DNA from: Welwitschia mirabilis
Lineage: Eukaryota > Gnetophyta > Gnetopsida > Welwitschiales
DNA length: 64,000 nt
Direction: 5' to 3'
Assembly: GCA_051453625.1 (NCBI GenBank)
Contig: JBOZIK010000001.1
Location: 96,207,083 to 96,271,082 of the forward strand
Shown in pieces: positions 48,301 through 59,640 of this stretch. Under the pieces are notes generated by a model, which did no database searches, had not been told where the DNA came from, and saw nothing but the letters and a program-made list of their open reading frames with translations. The position numbers and the translations under genes are program-made. Position 1 is the stretch's first letter. The number at the start of each line of letters is the position of its first letter.

Positions 48301-48629
48301 ATTTAAAAATGAAGTGGAATGAATGCCATTTTTCTGAATAGATACTACACATATGTGTAAAAATTTTAAGATGACATCAAGAGTGTAATCAAAATATTCT
48401 AAGTTTTTGAAGTTAGAAGTGTTTTATTCTATTTCATTTCTATGCATTTCTAATAGATTATTGAAAGGGGAATCAAAATCATTGAAATTATATTAAGAAG
48501 AAAAAATTATTGATCTAATAAGAGAAGGATCAAGACTATGAACTTCATGAATAAAATTAGTCTTTTGTTTCTCTCTAGAAGTTTCACAACATTAAAAATA
48601 TTCAAATCCATAGTTATATTATCAAAAAG

Positions 48630-49190
48630 AAATTCTTATGTAATCATTTATGTAATTAAGGACATTAGACATTGTTAAAAATGGTTTATCTAAAATGACT
48701 AGAATTGAGTTATTTCTAGTTGCATTTATTTCAAAGACAACGAAATCAACCAATAAATAATAATTACTAACTTACATAATTACATCCTCATAAGTTCCTA
48801 AATATGATTTTAAAATTATTTACTTACTGTAATTGGATTTTAGTTTTTTTAATATCATTAAGGCTAAGTTCCTTATAAACTGAATGGGGTCCAATATTAA
48901 CACTTAATCCTAAATATAAGAAATCTTACCCAAAATATTTGTCTCTAATTGTAATAATAATGGTGGGATAATTAGAATCCTTTTGCTTAGGAGGTATTTG
49001 ATCTTAAATGATTGCACTTATTTCTTGAGCTAAAAGGATTTTTTCTTAACATACATTTTTCTCTTGATTATACACATATCCCTAAGGACTTTTACATATG
49101 AGATGTTTTTTATAAGTACATCTAATAATGGAATGTTAATTTTTAACTCTTTGAAATTTCTAAAGATTTTAATTATTTATTTTCAATGTT
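48630..49190 (-). pseudogene. A gag C-terminal linker and retropepsin
   Basis: Minus strand from 49190: IPLLDV-type segment, then AQEISAII and PPKQKDSNYPTIIITIRDKY near 49020-48950 (family PPK-KDPGSFTI-x-CxIG). LYLGLSVNIGPHSVYKELSL near 48935-48870 is the protease active site with catalytic Asp as Tyr. Later a VDFVVFEINATRN block and VILDKPFLTMSNVLNYIND near 48690-48640 match ILGRPFLAT. The frame is cut at 49216 by element B; the rest of gag lies beyond 55629. Confidence 0.88.
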
Positions 49191-49211
49191 CTCTTTACTA
49201 AGTTGTTATGG

Positions 49212-49216
49212 GAAGT
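49212..49216. repeat. Possible target site duplication of B, left copy
   Basis: GAAGT here and AGGGT after the right LTR (55630-55634). They differ at three places, all A/G, so a common ancestor GGGGT with G-to-A changes is possible but unproven. Confidence 0.4.
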
Positions 49217-50566
49217 TGTTCATTTTAGTACATGAACTAGATTTAAATTGAGTTAGCACTCAATATTATTATGTTCATAGAAATAAGAGGGATTGACTAA
49301 TAAAAAATTATACAATCTTATTAACTAGCAAGTTATAAAAATAAAGAAAGGGAAAAAAAGAGAGATGAGGTAGTGGTGTTAAAACTTTATTTTGAAAAGT
49401 GAAAAGCAAGCAAGCTCTAAGTTTCCACCTAACTTTTTCTTCTACAATTCGTCACTTAACCATATGATGCACTATTCTAAAATAAAATTCAAAGTATTAA
49501 GTGTAATAACTCAGGTCATGATAACATAATCTCATTTATTAGATGAGCATTGATAAATTTAATGGTTGTTTATCCTTCACAACCTTATAATAAAAATGAA
49601 AGATAAAGACTTAAGATACTAAAGATCCATTAAATTACTAAGACTTAGGCTAAGCAACTAATGAATTTACTCAATCGACCAAAGAATCTTAACATTTATA
49701 TTATTGTTTAAGAATTCCTAGTACAAGTGATTCATGATTAATAATTAAAAGAAAACAACTCTTAAGTATTAAATAAAAAAAAGCACATTACATCAAAAAT
49801 AGAAAGAAGTTAAAAGAAAACCTCAAGATATCCTTAAAAATAAGCTTCTCTTCAAAGAAGCACTTAAAATAACATCACAACTTATTAATCCAAAGTTATA
49901 TTATTTATATAAATTGAAGGATGTTACAATAAAAGGCTCAAGGCCTTTTTATAGAAAAGAATGGGGATGAGCGATAGTTACAAGCCTTTGTCTTATAGTA
50001 TTAGGCGAATGATTACAAAATGAATATTAGCTAGGAAATTAGTCATTTTTCACTAGGTAGATATTATCATAATAAGGCCAACACTTGATTCATAGATGTT
50101 TCTACTTATACTAACTATTATTGTCATCATGTATCTCCACCACCATTCTACTGAGTAATACCACATGTTACTACTACATGTTATAGTCATGACCACTACA
50201 TATCACTAAGTATGCATGTTATTTCTGATGTAAAATCCACTCAAGTCCATAATTATATTTAATTAAATTTTTCATAATAAGTTAAAAACATGAGAATTAA
50301 GGTATTTTACACAGAATGATCAAGAATGCTAGTTGACTTGGATGGTGGTGCTAATGTTGTAGACCAAGTCATATTCATTTTCTACAATGTTTCTTTGAAT
50401 GTGATAGGTATCTTGAAAATGTCATGAAAAGATGACAAATTTAAAATTATTATAGAAAAGTAATATAAGACATGGTTTTATGATATATTAGTTATATTAA
50501 TATCTTTCATTAAGTTAAATTAGTCAATTAACTTGATTAGAATGTTATTTTTTAAATGGTAATACA
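49217..50566 (-). repeat. B 3' LTR (1350 bp)
   Basis: Plus-strand start TGTTCATTTTAGTACATG, end GGTAATACA. Collinear with 54284-55629 throughout, for example 49640-49760 with 54690-54800. TATA-like block (TTTTTATA on plus) at 49946-49953. Confidence 0.92.
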
Positions 50567-51330
50567 CCTTCTAATTAGAATTTTATTTGATCCTTAGCAA
50601 AAATTTGATAACAAAATGATTAAACATGGAAAAATTGTTTAAAGAAAAACATTCAAGTTTGCAAATGATATAACTTCAAAAAATTTATGACCAAATTTAT
50701 AAAATTAACTCAAATTTGCAAATGATATAACTTAAAAAAATTTATGACTAAATTTATAAAATTAAGGCATTAAAATTAAAAGATTAATGAAAAATTATGT
50801 GAAACATAGATGTTATACATCCTAATAAAAACTAAAGTTTTCCTTAAAGTTTTATAATAGAAAGTGTTTAAAGCATTTTGAAAACACATCCTTAGAAGAA
50901 GCTCAATAAGTCATTTTATTGAAAGTAATGCAAAGTGATGTACCTCAGCTATGAAAAGACACAAACTACTATAAAACAATCATTGTATTTCTTCCTAAAT
51001 ATTCTAAGTAAAAATGGTTTATGCCTTAAGTTTTATTTCTCGTGAAAGAAGAATGAAGTGAAATCGGTGATAGAGAAGAAAATGATTAAAGAACTTAACC
51101 ATAAATCAATGAATAAATGAGTAAACCTACCTAATTTAATGGAATTTATTATGTTTTTTAATTTTTAGTGGACCTTAATATCACTAATCATAGAATTAAT
51201 CAAGTAACTTTTAGGAGTTTAAGAAATTACAACAAATATTAAGCCTGAAGATTAGAAGACAACAACTCATAAAAGGCCTTTTAATTTCCATCTTTGTCTT
51301 TCCTTTATTTTTTATTTATCCTAATATATA
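50567..51330 (-). other. B internal sequence beside the 3' LTR
   Basis: AT-rich, non-coding. It holds a 57-bp tandem duplication (listed separately). No protein motif. Confidence 0.5.
50653..50766. repeat. Tandem duplication, period 57 bp
   Basis: 50653-50709 and 50710-50766 differ at only a few positions (G/A and C/T); both contain TTTGCAAATGATATAACTT and TTTATAAAATTAA. Confidence 0.88.
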
Positions 51331-52150
51331 TGTTATTTATTTCAAGTCTTTAAGTCACATTAAGCATTTAGTATTATGACATTTTATTCCAATAGAGTTA
51401 AGCATGTTATTTTATGAAGAAATTAGTGTTGCATTATTAACACATGTTTATAGCCCTAAAGTAGTTAATTGTGTTACAATTAGATTGTCACAGCTACATT
51501 TCCAATGAGGATCCATAGCTCTAATTAAGTTAACTAAACCTAATTAAGTAATTAATGAGATCTGCATTTGAAGAAGAGATATTATGTTCTTTTGTACTAC
51601 TTTTATTAATTTTTTTATGCATATTAGAACGGCCTTTGACTCATTAGCCTAATCAAGATAAATATTATCTCCACCAAGAGCTTTAGGCATAAAGAACATA
51701 ATTCAAAGGTAGATTCCACATTTTTAGTCCTAGTTACCAAAATCAAAGACCTTAAGATAATGTTATTTTAATAATCACACTCCAAATAAGCATAACTCTT
51801 CCTTGAAAATCCATAATTGAACTTAATCATAATTGTTACTTAACTAATAATGAGATCACTTATTATTAATTTTTATTAAAGGTTATTAACTTAGGTCTAT
51901 TACTCTTATAAATTCATGGATGCATAGTCATGGTAGATAATTTGTAGGCTTTGTAGAATTATTGGAAAATAAGATGGATAAATAAAGAGACTTAAGGAAA
52001 TAATGGCTTATTCAATAATAAGAGTAAAAGTTTGGATTTCTTAAGTGAAAGAGTTTAAGGCAATGATTATATAGGTGGTAGTACTTGGGAGGATTTAAGA
52101 GAGAGAGACCATCAAGAATAACTATGTTTAGTGTTCTTATTTTTCTTTAA
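51330..52150 (-). repeat. Repeat D4 in B
   Basis: Reference copy of the D repeat. It matches D3 in A (47.39-48.3 kb), D1 (5.38-5.94 kb, inverted) and partly D2 (8.76-8.97 kb). Because it recurs at the 3' side of several related elements, it is probably their shared 3' untranslated region. No frame is readable. Confidence 0.75.
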
Positions 52151-54255
52151 GACAAGTATAATCTAAAAGAAAGACCTATCCTAAAAGAAAAATATAATCT
52201 AAAAGCTAAAAAGATTCCTCACTAGTATATGCATAAAGGCTTAAGAGTATGGAAGTAAAGGTTGAATTAACAGTATGAAAGTAAATGTTGGATGATTTAA
52301 AACTCTGTAAATCATTTTGAACTATGAGATTGTCCATATATATTTTTATGCAAGATTCCGTGAAGTTAGAAAGAACATTAGTAAAAATAGGAAGGTTTAT
52401 ACATTTAAAATTAATAGTAATTCATCCCTTAGCTTGTTTATGTTTATTCAAAACTCTTTCAAGAAATCATTTTAAGATAAAGAGAAAGATGAATTATAAA
52501 TTAATTGATAAGGTAAGTATTTATCAGAAGAATTAAGATTTTTAAAAGTTAATTCTAATTATAAAAATGATTTGTATTCTTTAATAAGGCTTGAATATTT
52601 CTTAGTAGATGAATATGAAGATGGAACAACTAGCCCATGAATTTGTTGAAAAAAATATAAGCACTTCTCATAGGATGGATCATGTATGGGCTATTTGTCA
52701 ATGTTCTTTTCCTCATTAAGATTACTAGGAGATTTTTCCTTAAGTGAAAATGTTTGTAGTTTAATGTTCTCTTCATTGTCACCACTTAATGGTCATCCTT
52801 TATTATGTGACTTTCTAAGATATATCCTTCTTTAAATAGTTGTTTATTTTTTGATGATTATTCATCTTCTAATATGTTTAACCCTTTACTAAAGTATAAA
52901 TTACTTGCACATAATTAATCATTTACTAGTGTGTCCTTAAAGTCAATGTTCTCATGGGTTTTTTCATTAGTTTCTTTATCATTATTAGAGAATGTGGATT
53001 AAGTATCATTGATTTTGCTATTCTTCATCCTTTTAAAATTTTCAAGACTCTTAGATTCATGGATCATAGAAAGGTCTTTCTTCTATTGGTAGAGAATTCT
53101 AATGATTCGAGTACTAGTTTGGGTTATTCATTAGAGGATTTGAGTATGGCATTAAAAACTTTACTCAAGATTATATAGGAAAGAGGAGTGTTATTTCAAG
53201 GTTATTTCATGATCATCATTAATTTGGTCTTAATTACCCATGAATTTATTTTTAACAAATCCTCAAAAGGATAGATAAAGATTATGAAAGAAGATGGATG
53301 GTAAGGATTAAATGATTAAGGAACATAAGAGGTAACAGAATAAATGGAATAAAACTCTTACTAAAAACAAGGTTTTTTAAATTTAGGATAAGGAGTTGAT
53401 TAATACATGAAGGTTATTACTCAAATTAATATGGAAAGAAGGGCAAAGGAAAAGGGTGGTTGTAATTACATTTGGATGTAATCCCCTAAATTTTTCTTAG
53501 GTAAAATGTAATATCTTATAGTTTTAGGCTATACATGATTAGATATGTTGTAAGAATTTTCATAGTTTTCATAGGAAAAATAAGGTTAAGAAGATGCTTT
53601 ATAAATCTTCCAAAAGAATCATGTTCTTAACCCATATCAAATTTTTAGAAAATAGTATATGAGATTCATTAAAAGGTTATGTTTTCATAATTTTATAAAT
53701 ATGCAAAGGAAAGATGATATTAGAAAGGTTCTAGAGAAGTGAGAGAAGGCCCCATTAAAAGTCTAAGAGAGTTTTAGGTAGAAAGGCTAGTAGCAATAGT
53801 TAAGAAAGATGATAATGCTAGTCAAGATGAGAAATAAAGCTTAGTAAAGTTTTAGAAGTTTACACAGTTCTCACAAAGTATTCGACATTACAAGGCCATA
53901 GAAAAACCAAACTAGAAATAAGAACAAAAACTCACATGAAACCACTCTTGACAAGAATTAAATTATAAAATTTTTTTAGATTTTTAATGTTTATACAAAA
54001 ATACTATTGGTCCTATAACCAAATTAAATTAAAGTAAAAAAAAAAAAGAAAAACTCAAAAAGAAGCAGTTTAGAAATTACTAGAAATGGCTGGTACAAAC
54101 AACTAAAATAAAAGATAAATAAACACATAAATGAAAGAGAAAATATTTAGATATCACTAGAGAGAACCAGTATTCATCACTGGAAAAATAAAAACTAACT
54201 AAAAATAACTTTCAAGAAAGTAAAATTTGTATTCTTTCTGAGTAGCTACTATATC
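52151..54255 (-). other. B internal sequence, no coding signal
   Basis: Contains chance open frames (plus strand 52324-52536 and 52954-53178) without family motifs. No gag block such as LFPFSLK or WRNHPNFSW was found, unlike in E1 and A. The part near the PBS (53900-54255) is A-rich leader. Confidence 0.5.
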
Positions 54256-54260
54256 ATTAT

Positions 54261-54277
54261 CCCTAGTAATGATGCCA
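54261..54277 (-). other. B primer binding site (tRNA-Asp type)
   Basis: Minus strand TGGCATCATTACTAGGG against consensus TGGCGCCGTTGCCGGGG. All six differences are C-to-T or G-to-A. It lies 6 bp inside the 5' LTR. Confidence 0.9.
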
Positions 54278-54283
54278 AAATCT

Positions 54284-55629
54284 TATTCATTTTAGTATAT
54301 GAATTAGATTTAAACTAAATTAACATTCAACATCATTCTTTTCATAAGTAAAATGGGGATTATCTAATCAAAAATTACATAATTATTCTAATTATAGATT
54401 TAAAAAAAAAAAGGAAAAAAGAGATAGATGAGAATAAGGATGTCAAAAATTTATTTGGAAAAGTAAAAAGTAACAAGTCTAAGTTTTCACCTAACTTGTC
54501 CTTTTGCAATTTCTCACTTTACCATATGTTGCACTATTCTAAAATAAACTTTAGACTATCAAGTATAATGGCTCAAGTCATGTGAAATAATACCATTTAT
54601 CATATAAGTATCAACAAATTCAAAAGTCACTAATCCTTCACAGCCTTATAATAACAATAAAGATTAAGGATCTAGTACACTTAAGATTCATGAAATTACT
54701 AAAATTTAGATAAATTAACTAATGAATTTTCTTAGTTGGCTAAAGAATATTCATAGTTACAGTGTTACTTAAGCATTCATGGTATAAAGTGATTCATTAC
54801 TAACAATTAAAATAAAATAACTCTTAAGTACTAAATCAAAGAAAGAAACATTACATTAGAGGTAGAAGAAAGCCAAAATAAATCCTCAATTTATCCTTGA
54901 AAGTAATCTCATTCTCTAAAGAAATTCTTAAATGACCATCATGACTTAATACTTCAAGGTTCTATTCTTTTCTCAAAATAAAGAATGTTACAATGAAAGG
55001 CATAAGGCCCTTTTATAGATAAGGATGGGAGTGAGGAGTTCTTACAAGCCTGTGGCTTATAGCATTAGGTAAGTGATTACAAAATAATGGCATTAGATAT
55101 GGCATTCATCATCTTTTGTTAGGTGGATATCATATTAACAAGGCTAACACTTGACTCCTAGATATTACTGCTTTTGCTAATAGCTATTATTATCATGTGT
55201 CTTTACTATCATCCTATTTAGTAATGCCACATGTTGCTACTACATGTTATCATAATCATTGCCATGTGTCACTAAAGATGCACATTTGTTTTTATGTGAA
55301 ATACACTTAACTCCATAACAACATTCAACTAAATTTTACATGAAAATCTAAGAACATGCGAATTGAGATGTTTTGCATAAAAGGACCAATGGCACTGGTT
55401 AACTTGAATGGTGATGCTAGTGTTTTGGACCAAATCGTGTTTATTTTTTGCAATTTTCCTTTACATGTGTTAATTATATTAAAAATGTTATGAAAATGTA
55501 ATAAGTCTTTAATTAATTAAAAATAATAGAAGACATGCTTTTATGATAAATTACTTATATTAATATCTTTTAATAAGATAAATTAATTAATTAACTTGAT
55601 CAGAATGTTATTTTTTACATGTTAATATA
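54284..55629 (-). repeat. B 5' LTR (1346 bp)
   Basis: Plus-strand start TATTCATTTTAGTATATG (TG lost by G-to-A), end CATGTTAATATA (CA lost by C-to-T). Homologous to the 3' LTR over its length. Confidence 0.92.
55010..55017 (-). promoter_or_regulatory. Putative TATA box in B 5' LTR
   Basis: TATAAAAGGGCC on the minus strand about 730 bp upstream of the PBS, the best kept copy of the block shared by all LTRs of this family here. Confidence 0.6.
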
Positions 55630-55699
55630 AGGGTAAAAGTTCTTTCTAATCAAGTAAGGATTTTTCTAAGGTCTCATCCTTCTTATTATTTTTTTAGGA

Positions 55700-56960
55700 G
55701 TTGGTTCTTCTTTAATGATGTTTTTTGCTATGGATGGATCTAGTCTCTTTGATATAGTTGGACTCTAATTTTTTTTATGAATCTAACTCTTTTAGGATTT
55801 GGTTATGAATACATGAGGATTTTATTAGGTTCTAATTGGTGTAGAGAATATAGAATTTGAATTATGATTTATTAATTTATTAAAAAACTTAAATGAGTGT
55901 TTGAGTGATTTATTCAAGGTTATTTAAAGAGGAGGGATGTTACTTAAGATTTTATTCATGATCATGATTTAGTTGTGCTTGATTTTCCATTAATTATTTT
56001 AATGGTTACTCTATAGAGGAAGAGGATGAAGATTATTTGTGGATAAATGATTAAAGAAATAGGATTTAATTAACAAAGGCGATTTTACTCATGAAAAGTA
56101 TTTTGTCTCTAAGAAAGGTTAAGATGGTTCCTCCACATAGGGTTGTAAGTGTTTGAGAAAGAATCATTTTTAGTATTTTATCACTAGTGTCCTATGACTT
56201 TTACTTGTTCATCAATAGTGTTTTAAAAGAGGAATATTTGGATGTTTCATTAGAATCTAACTAGTAGATAAGACATTCAGATGTAAAGCTCAGTGTTTAG
56301 ATGGGTTGGATAGAAGTTCTATTCTTCTCATTAGTTGATATAATAATTTTTTAATGTCAATATTTTTTAGGACTTAGAAAACATTGGTATATTTTAAAAA
56401 TGGCTATGATCTTGGCTATTCAATTGGTTTCTCCTAGTTTCTAGAGCTTTTAACTACTATTTTGAGATAACCCCATACTTCATCTAATACTAAACCAAGG
56501 AAACCACCTCCACTCATCATCTTGCCTAATTGTCTGTTATTGGTAGATAACCCATCATAGAAGTAGCTAATCTCTTTACCTGACTCAAATATTTAGATTT
56601 CTATAGGGATTGGGATAAATTTTCATGATTTTTTATTAGTAATTCATTATTTCTCATCTTAGGTCATCTGTCTTGTGATTTAGGGAAAACATATTGATGA
56701 AAACTTTATTTAAATTAGCCTATGTTTTAGTAAAGGGGGTTTTAGGATATAGAGCTAAAACTTAACTTTTTCCTTCAAGGAGAATGGGAAAAGCATGAGT
56801 CTTATGGTATTGAAGGTATTGGGGTAGTACAAAAAGGCGGATAGCACATATTCAAATTATTTAAGGTGTAGATATTGATCTTTTAAGTTCATGTAATAAA
56901 AATGGAGTAGTAATTATATTTTGGATGGCTTGAACTCTAACCTATTGGCTATCAATAATT
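55700..56960 (-). pseudogene. A gag
   Basis: Minus strand: IRLMLFPFSLKEKVKF near 56815-56765 (family IRLRLFPFSLKDKAKAW), then FYDGLSTNNRQLGKMMSGGG and FLGLVLDEVWGYLK near 56565-56460, open and very close to the family FYxGL-x-x-x-x-R-x-x-D-x-x-xGG-F-x-x-DEA block. TYNPMWRNHLNLS near 56155-56115 is the C-terminal WRNHPNFSW block. The rest of the polyprotein continues past element B at 49190. Confidence 0.88.
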
Positions 56961-57990
56961 GGACTATGCATTAAGGTGATTCTAAACACTGTGATTATAA
57001 ATAGTCATGAAGGACTTTTTTAGAAGGATTATTATTAGATTGGTTTTATGATTTATTCTAGGTAAGGATTCTAGGCATTTCTTGACTAAGATAATAGGCT
57101 TGAATATTATCTTTAAGCTCTTGTCTTGTTAAGAGCCTATTATTACAACTACAAAAATGAGATTGGATGTTTTGATTTCATTATAAAGTTGAGGCTTATT
57201 CTTCTTCAGGGTTGTTATGGAATTCATTTCCTAATGGGATGTTTTACCCTTAATTTTATTTAGGAATGGGACCCATAATATTGAAGGTATTTTTAATTAT
57301 CCATATTATTTTGTTATAGATCCAAGGCATACAAGATCCAAATTTGATTCAAATAGGTTTCTAGCTAGACCCAAATGATAAAATAATTTAAAACAAGTTT
57401 CACAAGGTTTAGTTAAAATTTAGAGGCTATTTTTCAAAAACACTAATGATATGGATGAGGGATGATGATAATGTTAGTTAAGTTAGGAGTTTTAGCATGG
57501 GAAAAGAGTAATAAATTTGCAAATTTTACACAAATTGATCAAAATTTAGAATAATAAAAAATGTTAACAAAAATTAAAAATGACAAAAAAGAAACTAAAG
57601 TTAAACTTGTGAAAAACAAATTTTAAATGTTTTTATGTTTTTAAATTTTATTAGTAAAAATAAAAATAAAAGTTAAAGTAAAAATTATAGGAAAGAAATT
57701 TGCAGAAAAAAGAAAACATGCAAAAACATTAGAGTTCAAATTTAGTTTTTCTTCTTTATGATCATGGTTCTAGTTGTAACTTACAGAAAAATCATTAGAT
57801 CTACAATACAAAGCATTAGATATACATGTGAAGTTCAGTGTTAGGTCAGAAAACTAAATAAAAACTCCAAAAATTAGACTAGTTTGGACTTCATTAGAAA
57901 CAAAATGGTACCCATCACTAGAAAGATAAAAACTATGCTAAAAGATTGCAAGAAGAAAAATCATGCCCTCTTAAAAAGATAGCATGCCAA
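56961..57990 (-). other. A leader and gag N-terminus
   Basis: Between PBS and recognisable gag. A/T-rich with purine-rich stretches, no motif. Confidence 0.5.
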
Positions 57991-57993
57991 TAT

Positions 57994-58010
57994 CCTTGAT
58001 AAGGGCACTA
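57994..58010 (-). other. A primer binding site (tRNA-Asp type)
   Basis: Minus strand TAGTGCCCTTATCAAGG against TGGCGCCGTTGCCGGGG: seven differences, six of them C-to-T or G-to-A, one G-to-C. It lies 6 bp inside the 5' LTR, as in B. Confidence 0.82.
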
Positions 58011-58016
58011 AAAGCT

Positions 58017-59499
58017 TGTTCATGCAAGTGTAATGAACTAGATTTAAAACTAGGTAAATTCCTCATATCATTCTTTCTACAAGTATATATATATATAAAT
58101 TTATCAAAAGTGATACAAAAATTCTAATATCTAAATATAAACTTATCAAAAGTGATACAAAAATTCTAATATGTAATTAAAATCAAATAAAGTATAAAAT
58201 TAAAGTTTATGAATTTGATGTGAATTTTGGCTAATGACATCAGAAAACAGATGTGTTCCAAAGAGCTAGCTTAATTTGTTTAATAATTTACTATGATATA
58301 TCCTATATTCCTATAACATAAATTGAGATCATTAGATCATGATGGCACACATGTAATAACATAATCTCATTCACCACATGAATGTCAATCAATACAATGG
58401 TTACTTGGTCCTTCATAGCCCTTCATAAATATAGAAAGTAAGGAAACTTATACTTAAGATCTTTAATATAATAGTGACTACAACCAAAATTTAACCTTAG
58501 AGAATTCACTCAATCTTAATAATCTTGATGATGTAGTCTCACTTAAGGATTAATAATACCATGTTAATGTGTATTATAAATCAAAAAATGATTAACTACT
58601 TTATTTAATAATAAATAGTTTTACTTAAAGATTAATAGTACTAGGTTAATGTGTATTAAGAATATAATAATAAAAAACTAATTTTGCATTATAATTAGAA
58701 AGATACATTACATTAATGAAGGAAGGTAAAGTTAAATAAACTAGTTAACTAGCCTTAAAACAAATCCATTCTATGAAAGATGCTTAAAAGACCATAACAT
58801 CCTAACACTTTAAGTTTTTTCACCATGTTTTTACTAAGTAAAATGTCCTTTACAATGAGTACTCAAGGATCGTTTATAGAAGAAGGAAGTTTTAGGCATC
58901 TTTGATATGTATTAGTTGATGGGCAATTACATAAGGAGGGTTACACTTTTTAGGCAATTACATTTGGAGGAGGTTACAATTATTGTCCTTTGTCTTCTAA
59001 TATAAGAGAGGTGGTGACATGTCCTTTAACTAATGATGTAATTGGCAAAGGATATCATGTTATATGTCTTTTAAGTACTTAGACTTGTTGATACCACATG
59101 TCATTATGATGTGTCATTCTGCATCTTTGCATTGTGTCATTGAAGTGAAAGGTTTATTCTAATTTAACATCCAAGTTAACCCATAAGTGTAGTATGATGA
59201 AATTTCTAAAAATATGTAATAACATGAGATTAGACTAATTCTACCTTAGATGATTGACGATACTAGTGACCAAAAAAGGCAGTGCCATCATTTGTTATTA
59301 GAATTTCTTTACTTTATAAAATGTCTTTCAAAAGAAAATAATAAACCTAAAAATGATATCAAAAAGATTTTAATTACATAAAACATGATAAGAAGGGTAG
59401 AAGACATAATTTTATGATTAAACAATTAATTTAATATCTTTTCCTATATAAAATTAATTAAATATACTTTCTTAGAATGTTAATTTTTGCATGTAAACA
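58017..59499 (-). repeat. A 5' LTR (1483 bp)
   Basis: Plus-strand start TGTTCATGCAAGTGTAATG, end TTTTTGCATGTAAACA, both termini intact. It is about 50 bp longer than the 3' LTR, with internal tandem duplications of period 42 bp (58101/58143) and 82 bp (58541/58623). TATA block (CGTTTATA on plus) at 58871-58878. Followed by TCCTT. Confidence 0.92.
58098..58175. repeat. Tandem duplication in A 5' LTR, period 42 bp
   Basis: A 30-bp stretch from TTATCAAAAGTGATAC onward occurs at 58101 and again at 58143 without change. The 3' LTR lacks a clear second copy, so the duplication arose after insertion. Confidence 0.85.
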
Positions 59500-59504
59500 T
59501 CCTT

Positions 59505-59640
59505 GCCACTAAAATATATTTTCAAAAAGTGCACTTATTCTCTTAATTTTAACACCATTAAAGTTAATCACATCATAAAATTATTAAAAAATAAAAAAAT
59601 TTAAAAAATAGATTACAAAAGTAGGATTAAGTATAGATTA
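59505..59640 (-). other. Short fragment between A and LINE L2
   Basis: Right flank of element A. Read on the minus strand it could be the start of the E4 RT, but the match is too weak to call. Confidence 0.3.

Larger units (their letters stand above)
49217..55629 (-). mobile_element. B: LTR element without pol, nested in A
   Basis: Two homologous LTRs of about 1.35 kb frame an internal region of 3.7 kb that starts with a clear tRNA-Asp PBS. The internal region carries repeat D4, but no gag, protease, RT or integrase could be read. B therefore looks like a non-autonomous derivative that relied on an Athila-like relative, or a deleted copy. It interrupts element A exactly between gag and protease. 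Confidence 0.88.
41622..59499 (-). mobile_element. A: Athila-like Ty3/gypsy element split by B
   Basis: Minus-strand element defined by homologous LTRs, near-matching target duplication, a PBS beside the right (5') LTR and a polypurine tract beside the left (3') LTR. Internal order on the minus strand: leader, gag (56.96-55.7 kb), [element B], protease (49.15-48.63 kb), repeat D3, gaps, copia LTR C2, 3' end. No RT, RNase H or integrase was found, so pol beyond the protease appears deleted. Inserted in the RT of E4. Confidence 0.88.
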
